Assembly (NCBI GenBank): GCA_039933515.1
Contig: JBDTNY010000048.1
Coordinates: forward strand, 1-16,035
DNA length: 16,035 nt
DNA from: JAOUEA01 sp039933515
GTDB lineage: Bacteria; Actinomycetota; UBA4738; HRBIN12
Direction: 5' to 3'
A program made the position numbers and the translations under genes. This document shows positions 6,447 through 14,018 of this stretch, piece after piece (within the stretch, counting starts at the first letter, position 1; each line of letters opens with the position of its first letter). The notes under the pieces were generated by a model that made no database searches, was not told where the DNA came from, and worked only from the letters and a program-made list of their open reading frames with translations.

Positions 6447-7790
6447 ATGCCGGTGGAGATCCCCGAGACTCGGTATGCGTGGAACGGCGGTGCCGCGCTC
6501 GCCTATCAGGTCGTCGGCGACGGTCCGATCGACATCGTCCTTCAGCTCGGATTCGCCTCCCACCTCGATCTGAACTGGGGGAGTCAACATCTCGCGTCGT
6601 TCATGCGGGGCCTCGCGCGCCAGGGGCGACTCATCGTGACTGACCGGCGAGGGTTCGGGCTTTCCGAACGGTACGCGCCGACCGACGTTCCGGCCCTGGA
6701 GGTGACGGCGGATGATCTCATCGCCGTCATGGAGGCCGCCGGCTCCGAGCGAGCGGTCATCCTCACGACCGGCTGGGCCGGTTTCACCGCGACCTACCTG
6801 GCTGCCGCGCACCCAGAGCGCGTCGAGGGGATGATCCTGTTCGGGTTCTCGCCGACCTTCGCCGCCACAGCGGATACGCGGTGGGCCTGGACCGAGGATG
6901 AGTGGGAGGAGACATTCGACGCGGCCGTGGAGGGCTGGGGGCGCAAGGGCTTCGCCGACTACTTGGGCATCGATTACCTGGACGAGCGAGAGCTGGATTG
7001 GTTCATCCGATGGTGCGGGGCGACGAGTCCCCCGGGAGCCGCTTCGAACGAGGTTCGCTTCTGGGTGCGCACCGATGTTCGCGACATCCTCTCATCCATC
7101 CAGATCCCCACGCTCATCCTGACGGACACGACCGCGACAGATGAGGCCGGTCCGGATGCCGCGCGTGACCTTGCGGAACGGATCCTGGGTTCCGTGGTCT
7201 CGGAGTTCGACGGGGCGAATCAGTTTCTCTGGTACCAGGGATCCGTCGCGGCCTTGGAGGCGGTCGGTCGGTTCGTCGACGGGATCCGAGAGGAGGAGTC
7301 GATGTTCGGCCGTGTGCTGGCGACGGTGCTGTTCACGGACATCGTGGACTCGACGGCGACGGCGGTCGGGCTGGGCGATCGAGCCTGGCGCGAGCTGATC
7401 GAGCGACATCACGCGATCGTGAGGGCACTTCTGTCGCGGTTCCGCGGGGTGGAGGTTGATACCGCAGGCGACGGCTTCTTCGCAACGTTCGATGGTCCCG
7501 CTCGGGCCATCCGCTGCGCGCAAGGCATCATCGATGCCGTACGTCCGCTCGGGCTCGAACTCAGGGCCGGTGTTCACACCGGAGAGGTCGAGACGATCAA
7601 CGGCAAGGCGGGCGGCATCGCCGTCGTGATCGGCGCGCGAGTCGGCGCGACCGCGGGCGCTTCCGAGGTCTTGACAAGTTCCACCGTGAAGGACCTCACG
7701 GCCGGTTCCGGTCTGGTCTTCGAGGATGCGGGCGAGCACGAGCTGAAGGGCGTCCCCGATCGTTGGCGTCTCTACAAGGTTGTCAGCTAA
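6447..7790 (+). CDS. Adenylate/guanylate cyclase (class III) fused to a degenerate alpha/beta hydrolase domain
   Basis: A 447-residue two-domain protein. Residues about 1-280 form an alpha/beta hydrolase fold (AYQVVGDGP, VTDRRGFGLSER at 64-75, AAHPERVEGMILFG). Residues about 287-447 are a class III nucleotide cyclase catalytic domain: LFTDIVDST (first metal Asp298), AGDGFFATFDGPARAIRCA (second metal Asp342), GARV (Arg398) and GEHELKGVPDRWRLYKV at the end. The hydrolase nucleophile elbow reads TTGWAG (107-112) with Gly in place of Ser, and the usual terminal His is Gln259 (GANQFLW), so it is probably a ligand-sensing pseudo-enzyme that controls the cyclase. ATG 6447 has GAGG only 2 nt away; GTG 6453, 8 nt from it, is a plausible alternative start. 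The protein is soluble with no membrane segments. Confidence 0.87.
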   Translation: MPVEIPETRYAWNGGAALAYQVVGDGPIDIVLQLGFASHLDLNWGSQHLASFMRGLARQGRLIVTDRRGFGLSERYAPTDVPALEVTADDLIAVMEAAGSERAVILTTGWAGFTATYLAAAHPERVEGMILFGFSPTFAATADTRWAWTEDEWEETFDAAVEGWGRKGFADYLGIDYLDERELDWFIRWCGATSPPGAASNEVRFWVRTDVRDILSSIQIPTLILTDTTATDEAGPDAARDLAERILGSVVSEFDGANQFLWYQGSVAALEAVGRFVDGIREEESMFGRVLATVLFTDIVDSTATAVGLGDRAWRELIERHHAIVRALLSRFRGVEVDTAGDGFFATFDGPARAIRCAQGIIDAVRPLGLELRAGVHTGEVETINGKAGGIAVVIGARVGATAGASEVLTSSTVKDLTAGSGLVFEDAGEHELKGVPDRWRLYKVVS

Positions 7791-7855
7791 CCCACGGGGA
7801 GGGTCGTGGCTCGCTCAGCAGCGCAGATGGTTCACGCAGATCGAAAGGGGACTCG

Positions 7856-8107
7856 ATGGACGACTGGCTGGGACAGCTCGCGATGCGCCTGGGTCAGGCG
7901 CAGCTGAGCGACGAGGAGCAGGGACTGCTGCTCGACGTCGCGCGCGATGTTGCGCATGGGACCGAACGCAAGGCCACGCCGATCGCGACGTTCTTGCTGG
8001 GTACCGAGGTTGCGCGCCGGGTGAGCGCAGGCGAGGACCGGCACGCGGCGCTCGCGGCCGCCGCCGCCGAGCTGCGCGCCTCGCTCCCGCCCTCGCCTGC
8101 CGCCTGA
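7856..8107 (+). CDS. DUF6457 domain small protein
   Basis: An 83-residue, mostly helical, soluble protein beginning MDDWLGQLAMRLG, with LLLDVARDVAHGTERKATP (25-43), IATFLLGTEVARR and an Ala-rich C-terminal helix. This matches the actinobacterial DUF6457 family, which is sometimes found next to or fused with molybdopterin-guanine-dinucleotide genes; no such gene is here. AAAGGGG lies 5 nt before the ATG. It sits 65 bases after the cyclase and 105 bases before etfB, and could belong to either unit. Its stop codon lies within a 16-bp tandem duplication. The biochemical role is unknown. Confidence 0.72.
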   Translation: MDDWLGQLAMRLGQAQLSDEEQGLLLDVARDVAHGTERKATPIATFLLGTEVARRVSAGEDRHAALAAAAAELRASLPPSPAA

Positions 8108-8126
8108 CCCGCCTGCCGCCTGACCC
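8095..8126. repeat. Perfect 16-bp tandem duplication across the DUF6457 stop codon
   Basis: The unit GCCTGCCGCCTGACCC occurs twice head to tail (8095-8110 and 8111-8126). The first copy contains the TGA stop of the DUF6457 gene; the second is untranslated. It looks like a recent replication-slippage event. Confidence 0.85.
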
Positions 8127-8159
8127 GTCTGCGGCCGTCCGGTTGGAGCCCGTCCGCGG

Positions 8160-8165
8160 TAGGGT
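8160..8165 (+). promoter_or_regulatory. Candidate -10 element upstream of the etf operon
   Basis: TAGGGT fits the actinobacterial TANNNT pattern and lies 47 bases upstream of the etfB start, in the 105-base gap after the DUF6457 gene. No clear -35 hexamer sits 17-18 bases upstream. This is a weak call based on position and pattern only. Confidence 0.25.
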
Positions 8166-8212
8166 CTCGAAGACGCGCCGGAGGGCGCCGAGGAAGCGAG
8201 GATGTCCGCTCG

Positions 8213-8971
8213 ATGGATGTGGTCGTGTTCGCGAAGTGGGTGCCGCTGGGTACCCCGGAACTGGGTGAGGATCGCCGCCTCGTGCGTGGTCGGGACGACG
8301 GGCTCGACGCGGCCGACGAGTTCGGGATCGAGCTCGCGCTGCAGCTCACCGAGCGCGACGGCGGCGAGGTGACGGTCGTGACGATGGGGCCCGAAGGGGC
8401 GGCCGCCGCGATCCAGCGGGCGCTCGCGATGGGTGCCCACCGCGGGGTCTTGGTGACCGACGACGCGCTCGCAGGAGCCGACGCCCTCGCGACGGCGCGG
8501 GTGCTGGCCGCGGCCGCGCGCCGCCAGCCGTTCGACCTGGTGATCGGCGGCGTCGAGTCCTCCGACGGCTACACGGGCACAGTGCCGTCGACGGTCGCCG
8601 AGCTGCTCGACCTGCCGAGCGTCACGTTCGCCCGCCGGGTCGACGTCGCAGACGGCGAAATCCGCGCGGAGCGACAGACCGCCGTCGGGTACGACGAGGT
8701 CACCTGCGCGCTCCCGGCGCTCGTCACGCTCACCGCCGGCGCGACCGAGCCGCGCTACCCGAGCGTGAAGGGCATCATGCAGGCGAAGTCGAAGCCCCTG
8801 GATCGCCTGGGTCTCGCCGATCTCGGTCTGGCTGCTGGCGACCTCGCGCCCTCGCAGTCGGTGCGGGCCGTGGAGCCGGCGCCCGAGAAGCCGGGCGGCG
8901 AGATCGTGGAGGCGGGCGAGGACGCGATCGCGCGCATAGCCGACCTCCTGGCAGAGGCGAAGGTGATCTGA
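8213..8971 (+). CDS. etfB: Electron transfer flavoprotein beta subunit (FixA)
   Basis: A 252-residue ETF beta subunit, of usual family length. Visible family segments are MDVVVFAKWVP at the N-terminus, VTVVTMGPEGAAAAIQRALA (53-72), LVIGGVESSDGYTGTVPS (109-126) and the C-terminal signature TEPRYPSVKGIMQAKSKPL (178-196), which contacts alpha subunit and dehydrogenase. With EtfA it forms a soluble heterodimer, carrying FAD and AMP in classical ETFs, that accepts electrons from acyl-CoA dehydrogenases. GAGG lies 11 nt before the ATG; nearby ATGs at 8202 and 8217 are out of frame. It is the first gene of a six-gene plus-strand operon, and its stop directly abuts the etfA start. Confidence 0.95.
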   Translation: MDVVVFAKWVPLGTPELGEDRRLVRGRDDGLDAADEFGIELALQLTERDGGEVTVVTMGPEGAAAAIQRALAMGAHRGVLVTDDALAGADALATARVLAAAARRQPFDLVIGGVESSDGYTGTVPSTVAELLDLPSVTFARRVDVADGEIRAERQTAVGYDEVTCALPALVTLTAGATEPRYPSVKGIMQAKSKPLDRLGLADLGLAAGDLAPSQSVRAVEPAPEKPGGEIVEAGEDAIARIADLLAEAKVI

Positions 8972-9934
8972 ATGGCGACCGTCTGGGTGGTGGCCGAGTT
9001 CGAGGGCAGCGAGGCGTCCGGCGCCACGCTCGAGCTGCTGACGGCGGCTCGGCAGATCGCCGAGTCCGTCTCGGTGGTCGCATTCGGTTCCGGCGGTGAG
9101 GGCCTCGCGGCCGCGGTCGGTTCGTACGGGGCGACCCGCCTCGTCGCGATCGGCGACGACACGATCGTGGGCTCGCCACGAGCGCAGGCGGCGGCGCTCG
9201 CCGCGCTCGCGAAGTCGCATGGCCCCGACGCGATCCTCTTCCCTGCGAGCTACGAGGGAAGGGACGTCGCCGGGCGGCTGCAGGCGCTCACCGGCACGAC
9301 GTTGATGGGTAACGCGATGGGCGTGATCTCGGCCGATGCCGCCCGCACCGAGATCCTCGGCGGCACGCAGATGGTCGACGTCGCGCTAGAGGGACCGACC
9401 CCGCACATCGTGCTGGTCAAGCCTCGCTCCATCGAGGCGGCGTCCTCGGAGGGCGGCGCCGCCGACGTTGAGCGCGTCGTGCCCGAGCTTCCTGCCGGGC
9501 TCCGCGACGCCACCGTCGTCGCGCGGCACGAGGAGACCCACGCGGGGCCTTCGCTCGACACGGCGCAGGTGGTGATCTCGGGCGGGCGAGGGCTGGGTGG
9601 GCCCGAGGCGTTCGCGATGCTCGACGATCTGGCGTCCGCGATCGGCGGTGCCGCGGTGGGCGCGACGCGAGCGGCGGTCGATGCGGGCTGGGTGCCCTAC
9701 GCGTACCAGATCGGCCAGACCGGCAAGACCGTGACGCCCGAGGTGTATCTGGCAGCCGGTGTGAGCGGCGCCCTGCAGCACATCGTCGGCATGAAGAAGT
9801 CCAAGCGGATCGTCGCGATCAACAAGGATCCGGAGGCGCCCCTGATGAAGATGGCCGACCTGGGCGTGATCGGCGATGTCGCCACCGTGGTGCCCGCGCT
9901 CACGGAGGAGATCCGGCGACGGGCCGGCTCGTAG
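8972..9934 (+). CDS. etfA: Electron transfer flavoprotein alpha subunit (FixB)
   Basis: A 320-residue ETF alpha subunit. The C-terminal FAD domain is fully represented: SGGRGLGG (203-210), GWVPYAYQIGQTGKTV (239-254), SGALQHIVGMKKS (265-277), INKDPEAPLMKMADLGVIGD (283-302). The N-terminal domain pairs with EtfB. The ATG follows the etfB TGA with no spacer, and purine-rich sequence in the etfB end can serve as ribosome binding site. It ends with TAG at 9932-9934, beside the EtfD-like gene. Sequence type and neighbours suggest a non-bifurcating ETF serving the acyl-CoA dehydrogenase at the end of the same operon; bifurcation cannot be excluded from sequence alone. Confidence 0.95.
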   Translation: MATVWVVAEFEGSEASGATLELLTAARQIAESVSVVAFGSGGEGLAAAVGSYGATRLVAIGDDTIVGSPRAQAAALAALAKSHGPDAILFPASYEGRDVAGRLQALTGTTLMGNAMGVISADAARTEILGGTQMVDVALEGPTPHIVLVKPRSIEAASSEGGAADVERVVPELPAGLRDATVVARHEETHAGPSLDTAQVVISGGRGLGGPEAFAMLDDLASAIGGAAVGATRAAVDAGWVPYAYQIGQTGKTVTPEVYLAAGVSGALQHIVGMKKSKRIVAINKDPEAPLMKMADLGVIGDVATVVPALTEEIRRRAGS

Positions 9935-9981
9935 CCACCGCGGCGCTCATCGTCGTCTGGGGGACGGCGGTCTGGCTGTTC

Positions 9982-11925
9982 GTGCACCGCGCGCGCCCCC
10001 GTGCCGAGCTGGTGCGGCGCGCGCGTCCGACCGGGCGGGGGGGCGAGACCGGGGCGCGCGCCCGCCGCGAGCTCGTCCAGGTGCTCGGTCAGCGCAAGCT
10101 CTTCCAGAAGGCCCTTCCCGGGATGATGCATGCCTCGATCTTCTGGGGCTTCGTGGTCCTGGTGCCCACGATCGCGGAGGCCTCGATCGCGATCGTGAAC
10201 CCCGCGTGGGCACTTCCGTTGCTCGGGAGCTCCGCGGGGTTCGCGCTGCTCGTGGACGTGTTCGCGACGCTCGTGGCATTGGGCGTGGCCACCGCCTTCT
10301 GGATCCGGAAGATCCAACGGCCATCCCGGTTCGATGGGAGCCATCTGGGCGAGGCCGATCGCATCCTCGTGGCGATCCTGGCGATCGTGACCTCGCTGCT
10401 CCTGTGGAGCGCCACCCGGATCGCGCTCGGAGACGCCCCCCACCCGGACGCGATGCCGATCTCGCACCTGCTGAGCGGCATCTTCGGCGGCGGGCCGAAG
10501 ACCGAGCTCGCGGAACGGATCCTCGTCTGGTCGCACCTCCTGCTCGTGCTCGGATTCCTGTCCTACCTCCCGGGCTCCAAGCACCTGCATATCGTGACGG
10601 CCGCCCCGAACGTGTGGCTCGCGAAGACCGGGCCGTCGGGGCGACTGGAGCCGCTCGAGCTCGACCTGGAGGGCCCCGAGGAGGATCTGCGGTTCGGCGC
10701 AGCGACCGCGGCCGACCTCTCCCGCAAGCAGGTGCTCGATCTCTTCAGCTGTACGGAATGCGGGCGGTGCCAGGAGGTCTGCCCTGCGTGGGCGACCGGC
10801 AAGCCCCTCAGTCCCAAGCTCCTGATCATGGCGCTCCGTGACCACGTGGCGGCCAACGCCGGGGCGGTGCTCGCCGCCGGGGGCGACGGCACGGGCGTGG
10901 TCGAGCTGCAGCCGCTCGTCCCTGCGGCCGTCGCCGATGAGATCGTGTGGGATTGCGTGACCTGCGGCGCGTGCGTGCGCGAGTGCCCTGTCGACATCGA
11001 GCACGTCGACACGATCGTCGATCTGCGACGACACCTGGTGATGGCCGAATCCCGGTTCCCGCCGGAGGCCGGCGCGCTGCTCCGTGGGGTCGAGGGGCCC
11101 GGCGAGAACCCGTGGGGCCAGCCGCAGTCGGCGCGGATGGACTGGGCCCAGGGATTGGAGGGGATCCGCGTCCTGCAGCCCGGCGACGCCGCACCCGAGT
11201 ACCTGTTCTGGGTGGGCTGCGCCGGTGCGTTCGACGAGCGGGCGCGCGAGGCCACCCGGTCGATCGCCCGGCTGCTCGCCGCCACTGGCACCGACTTCGC
11301 GGTGCTCGGTCCGCGGGAGCGTTGCACGGGCGACCCCGCGCGGCGGATGGGGCACGAGTACCTCTTCACGATGCTCGCCGAGAAGAACGTCGCCACGCTG
11401 GGCGAGGCGGGCATCACGAAGATCGTGGCGAGCTGCGCGCACTGCTTCAACACGCTGGCGAACGAGTACCCCGATCTCGGCGGCCGTTTCGAGGTCGTGC
11501 ACCATACCGAGTTGCTCTCTCAGCTGATCAAGGAGGGCCGGCTGAACCCGCACGGCGCCGCTTCGGTGACCGCCACCCTGCACGATCCCTGCTATCTCGG
11601 CAGACACAACGGGAAGTTCGACGCGCCGCGCGAGGCGCTCGGGGCGGCCGTCGCGTCGACGGTCGAGATGCCGCGGAGCGGCGAGCGCTCGTTCTGCTGT
11701 GGTGCGGGCGGGGCCCGCTTCTGGATGGAGGAGTCGGGGGAGCGCATCAACGAGGCGCGGTTCGCCGAGGCTGCCGCGACCGGCGCCGACACGGTGGCCA
11801 CGGCCTGTCCCTTCTGCCTGGTGATGCTCGACGACGCGTCGAAACAGGGTGAGGGCGGACCTCGCGTGGCCGACGTCGCGACGCTCCTGGCGGAAGCGAC
11901 CCTCGACGGAGGCCCGAGCGCGTGA
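9982..11925 (+). CDS. etfD: EtfD-like membrane iron-sulfur oxidoreductase (ETF:quinone reductase, HdrD/GlpC-type)
   Basis: A 647-residue protein as drawn. A membrane domain with about four to five helices (about 48-200) has possible heme-b histidines H50 (LPGMMHASIFWGF), H185, H201 and H203. Two [4Fe-4S] motifs follow: C257-x2-C260-x2-C263-x3-C267 and C325-x2-C328-x2-C331-x3-C335. Two CCG-type domains carry CAHCFN (485-490), HDPCYLGRH (534-542), FCCGAGG (571-577) and CPFC (609-612). This layout matches mycobacterial EtfD (Rv0338c type), which moves electrons from EtfBA to menaquinone. GTG 9982 is the first canonical start, but it has no Shine-Dalgarno sequence and omits a hydrophobic segment (LVATAALIVVWGTAVWLFV) encoded in frame just upstream, so the true start is probably earlier. 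The end overlaps the mutase small subunit gene (GTGA). Confidence 0.88.
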   Translation: MHRARPRAELVRRARPTGRGGETGARARRELVQVLGQRKLFQKALPGMMHASIFWGFVVLVPTIAEASIAIVNPAWALPLLGSSAGFALLVDVFATLVALGVATAFWIRKIQRPSRFDGSHLGEADRILVAILAIVTSLLLWSATRIALGDAPHPDAMPISHLLSGIFGGGPKTELAERILVWSHLLLVLGFLSYLPGSKHLHIVTAAPNVWLAKTGPSGRLEPLELDLEGPEEDLRFGAATAADLSRKQVLDLFSCTECGRCQEVCPAWATGKPLSPKLLIMALRDHVAANAGAVLAAGGDGTGVVELQPLVPAAVADEIVWDCVTCGACVRECPVDIEHVDTIVDLRRHLVMAESRFPPEAGALLRGVEGPGENPWGQPQSARMDWAQGLEGIRVLQPGDAAPEYLFWVGCAGAFDERAREATRSIARLLAATGTDFAVLGPRERCTGDPARRMGHEYLFTMLAEKNVATLGEAGITKIVASCAHCFNTLANEYPDLGGRFEVVHHTELLSQLIKEGRLNPHGAASVTATLHDPCYLGRHNGKFDAPREALGAAVASTVEMPRSGERSFCCGAGGARFWMEESGERINEARFAEAAATGADTVATACPFCLVMLDDASKQGEGGPRVADVATLLAEATLDGGPSA

Positions 11926-12353
11926 CGGTCCGCCCGGCGCCGTTCCGCGTGGTGGTCGCGAAGCCGGGTCTGGACGGGCACGACCGAGGCGCGAAGGTCG
12001 TCGCGCGCGCGCTGCGCGACGCCGGGTTCGAGGTGATCTATACGGGGCTGTGGCAGACCCCGGCCTCGATCGCCGAGATCGTGCTGCAGGAAGACGCGGA
12101 CGCGCTCGGGCTCTCGTGCCACTCCGGGGCGCACATGACCCTCTTTCCCGACGTGGTCGAGGAGTTGCGGATGCGAGGCATCACCGACGTACCCCTGTTC
12201 GCCGGGGGGATCATCGCGCCGGGCGACGTGCCCAAGCTGGCCGCGATCGGGATCGAGCGGTGCTTCCCGCCGGGGACGTCGTTGCCCGACATCGTTGCGT
12301 GGCTCACCGCGCGGCTCGAGACCTCGCGCCAGGAGACGGTCGCCGATGGCTGA
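11922..12353 (+). CDS. Acyl-CoA mutase small subunit, cobalamin-binding (IcmB/McmA2-like)
   Basis: A 143-residue stand-alone B12-binding domain. The signature D-x-H-x2-G is DGHDRG (Asp18, His20, Gly23); His20 is the expected lower axial ligand to cobalt. Later B12-domain segments are LGLSCHSGAHMTLFPDV (108-124 region by family alignment, nucleotides about 12108-12158) and FAGGIIAPGD, close to the usual SGAH and GGIIP motifs but with an Ala inserted in GGIIAP. It pairs with the large subunit encoded next to make an adenosylcobalamin-dependent carbon-skeleton mutase. GTG 11922 overlaps the etfD stop (GTGA), with GGAGG 9 nt upstream. Its own stop overlaps the large-subunit start by 8 bases (ATGGCTGA). 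Confidence 0.9.
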   Translation: MTVRPAPFRVVVAKPGLDGHDRGAKVVARALRDAGFEVIYTGLWQTPASIAEIVLQEDADALGLSCHSGAHMTLFPDVVEELRMRGITDVPLFAGGIIAPGDVPKLAAIGIERCFPPGTSLPDIVAWLTARLETSRQETVADG

Positions 12354-14001
12354 TGACGCGCGCTCACGCTGGGAGGAGGCGTACCGGGCCGCGGGCGACC
12401 CCGCGTCCGCCCGGACGTTCTCCGGGTTGCCGCTCCGCTCGATCTACACGCCCGAGGACGTGGCCGACCTGGACTACGACCGCGACCTCGGCTACCCCGG
12501 CGAGCCGCCGACGACGCGCGGCATCTACCCCAGCATGTATCTGGGGCGGCGCTGGACGATGCGGCAGTTCGCCGGGTTCGGTAGTCCAGAGGAAACGAAC
12601 GCGCGCTTCCGGTACCTGCTCGGGCACGGGCAGACCGGCCTCTCGGTGGCGTTCGACCTGCCCACGCTGATGGGCCGCGACTCCGACGATCCCTTCGCCA
12701 AGGGCGAGGTCGGGCGATGCGGCGTGGCGGTCGACTCGATCGCCGACATGGAAACGCTGTTCGCCGGTATCCCCCTCGGCGACGTGACGACCTCGATGAC
12801 GATCAATGGCCCGGCCGTGATCGTGTTCGCGATGTTCCTGGCCGCCGCCGAGCGCCAGGGGGTGCCCTGGACCGCGCTCGGAGGCACGCTGCAGACCGAC
12901 ATCTTCAAGGAGTACATCGCGCAGCGGGAGTGGCTCTACCCGCCGCGTCCGCACCTCCGGTTGATCGGCGACCTGATCGAGTTCTGCGCGCAGGAGGTGC
13001 CGCGGTTCCACCCCATCAGCATCTCCGGGTACCACATCAGGGAGGCAGGCTCGACCGCGGTGCAGGAGCTCGCCTTCACGCTCGCCGACGGGCTCGCGTA
13101 CGTGGAGCTCGGGATGCAGCGTGGCATGGCGGTGGACGCCTTCGCGCCGAGGCTCTCGTTCTTCTTCAACGCGCACATCGACTTCTTCGAAGAGATCGCG
13201 AAGTTCAGAGCTGCCCGCAGGATCTGGGCGCGGCGGCTCCGCGACCGGTACGGCGCGACCGATGAGCGGTCGCTGCGGCTCCGCTTTCACACGCAGACGG
13301 CGGGGTGTTCGCTCACCGCAGAGCAGCCCGAGAACAACATCGTGCGCACCGCGGTCGAGGCGCTCGCCGCGGTGATGGGCGGGACGCAATCGCTGCACAC
13401 GAACTCCCTGGACGAGGTGTTCGCGTTGCCGACGGATCGTGCGGTCACGATCGCCCTGCGCACGCAGCAGATCATCGCGGAGGAGACCGGCGTGGCGAAC
13501 GTGATCGACCCGTTGGGCGGCTCGTACTTCGTCGAGGCGCTCACCAACCAGGTCGAGGCCGAGGCCGAGGCCTACCTGACCGCGATCGAGGAGATGGGCG
13601 GCGGCTCGTTGTACGAGGGAGTGCTGCAGGGGATCGACTCGGGCTACTTCATGGCCGAGATCGCCGACGCGGCCTTCCGCGAGCAGCAGCGATTCGATGC
13701 CGCCGAGCTGATCCGGGTCGGCGTGAACGCGTACCGATCGGACGAGGAGACTCCGCTCGACATGCTCGAGATCCCGATCGAGACCGAGCGCACGAAGGTG
13801 GCCGGGCTGGCCGAAGTGCGCGTCGCGCGGGATCGGGCGCGCGTCGAGGCCGCGATCGCTGAGCTCACGCGGGTCGCCGGCACCGACGAGAACGTGATGC
13901 CGGCGCTGCTCGAGTGCGCGCGGGCCTCGTGCACCGAGGGTGAGATGGTGGAGGCCATGCGCGTCGTCTTCGGTTCCCACCCTGAGACGATCCGGATCTG
14001 A
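12346..14001 (+). CDS. Acyl-CoA mutase large subunit, isobutyryl-CoA mutase (IcmA)-like
   Basis: A 551-residue TIM-barrel catalytic subunit without a C-terminal B12 domain, as in IcmA. Landmarks are TRGIYPSMY (57-65), WTMRQFAGFG (70-79), GLSVAFDLPTLMGRDSDDP (98-116), GGTLQTDIFKEYIAQREWL (179-197), SISGYHIREAG (225-235, with Tyr229/His230) and FHTQTAGCSLT (314-324). At the positions that bind the substrate carboxylate in methylmalonyl-CoA mutase (Tyr89 and Arg207 of the Propionibacterium enzyme) it has Phe75 and Gln193, the isobutyryl-CoA mutase pair. Ala102 argues against 2-hydroxyisobutyryl-CoA mutase, which has Asp there. It likely interconverts isobutyryl- and n-butyryl-CoA. ATG 12346 is chosen because AGGAG precedes it and it overlaps the small-subunit stop. 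No MeaB-type GTPase chaperone gene is in the window. Confidence 0.9.
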   Translation: MADDARSRWEEAYRAAGDPASARTFSGLPLRSIYTPEDVADLDYDRDLGYPGEPPTTRGIYPSMYLGRRWTMRQFAGFGSPEETNARFRYLLGHGQTGLSVAFDLPTLMGRDSDDPFAKGEVGRCGVAVDSIADMETLFAGIPLGDVTTSMTINGPAVIVFAMFLAAAERQGVPWTALGGTLQTDIFKEYIAQREWLYPPRPHLRLIGDLIEFCAQEVPRFHPISISGYHIREAGSTAVQELAFTLADGLAYVELGMQRGMAVDAFAPRLSFFFNAHIDFFEEIAKFRAARRIWARRLRDRYGATDERSLRLRFHTQTAGCSLTAEQPENNIVRTAVEALAAVMGGTQSLHTNSLDEVFALPTDRAVTIALRTQQIIAEETGVANVIDPLGGSYFVEALTNQVEAEAEAYLTAIEEMGGGSLYEGVLQGIDSGYFMAEIADAAFREQQRFDAAELIRVGVNAYRSDEETPLDMLEIPIETERTKVAGLAEVRVARDRARVEAAIAELTRVAGTDENVMPALLECARASCTEGEMVEAMRVVFGSHPETIRI

Positions 14002-14008
14002 CCCGACC

Positions 14009-14014
14009 AGGAGG
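14009..14014 (+). promoter_or_regulatory. Ribosome binding site deciding the acyl-CoA dehydrogenase start
   Basis: A perfect AGGAGG lies in the 17-base gap after the mutase large subunit. Spacing to GTG 14019 is 4 nt, a little short; an in-frame GTG at 14028 has 13 nt. The first is preferred because LTPDQLQLRELVR then lies at the usual distance from the protein N-terminus. Confidence 0.6.
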
Positions 14015-14018
14015 CATC

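Noticed and set aside
9697..11607. 636-codon minus-strand open frame
   Set aside because: It lies opposite etfA and etfD, whose translations carry clear family motifs; the antisense product has none.
9982..11925. Heterodisulfide reductase or glycolate oxidase iron-sulfur subunit as the identity of the EtfD-like protein
   Set aside because: The N-terminal membrane domain plus direct linkage to etfBA fits EtfD better; no HdrA, GlcD or lactate-utilisation genes are present.
12364..13980. 538-codon minus-strand open frame
   Set aside because: Shadow of the mutase large subunit, low-complexity Arg/His/Leu composition without recognisable domains.
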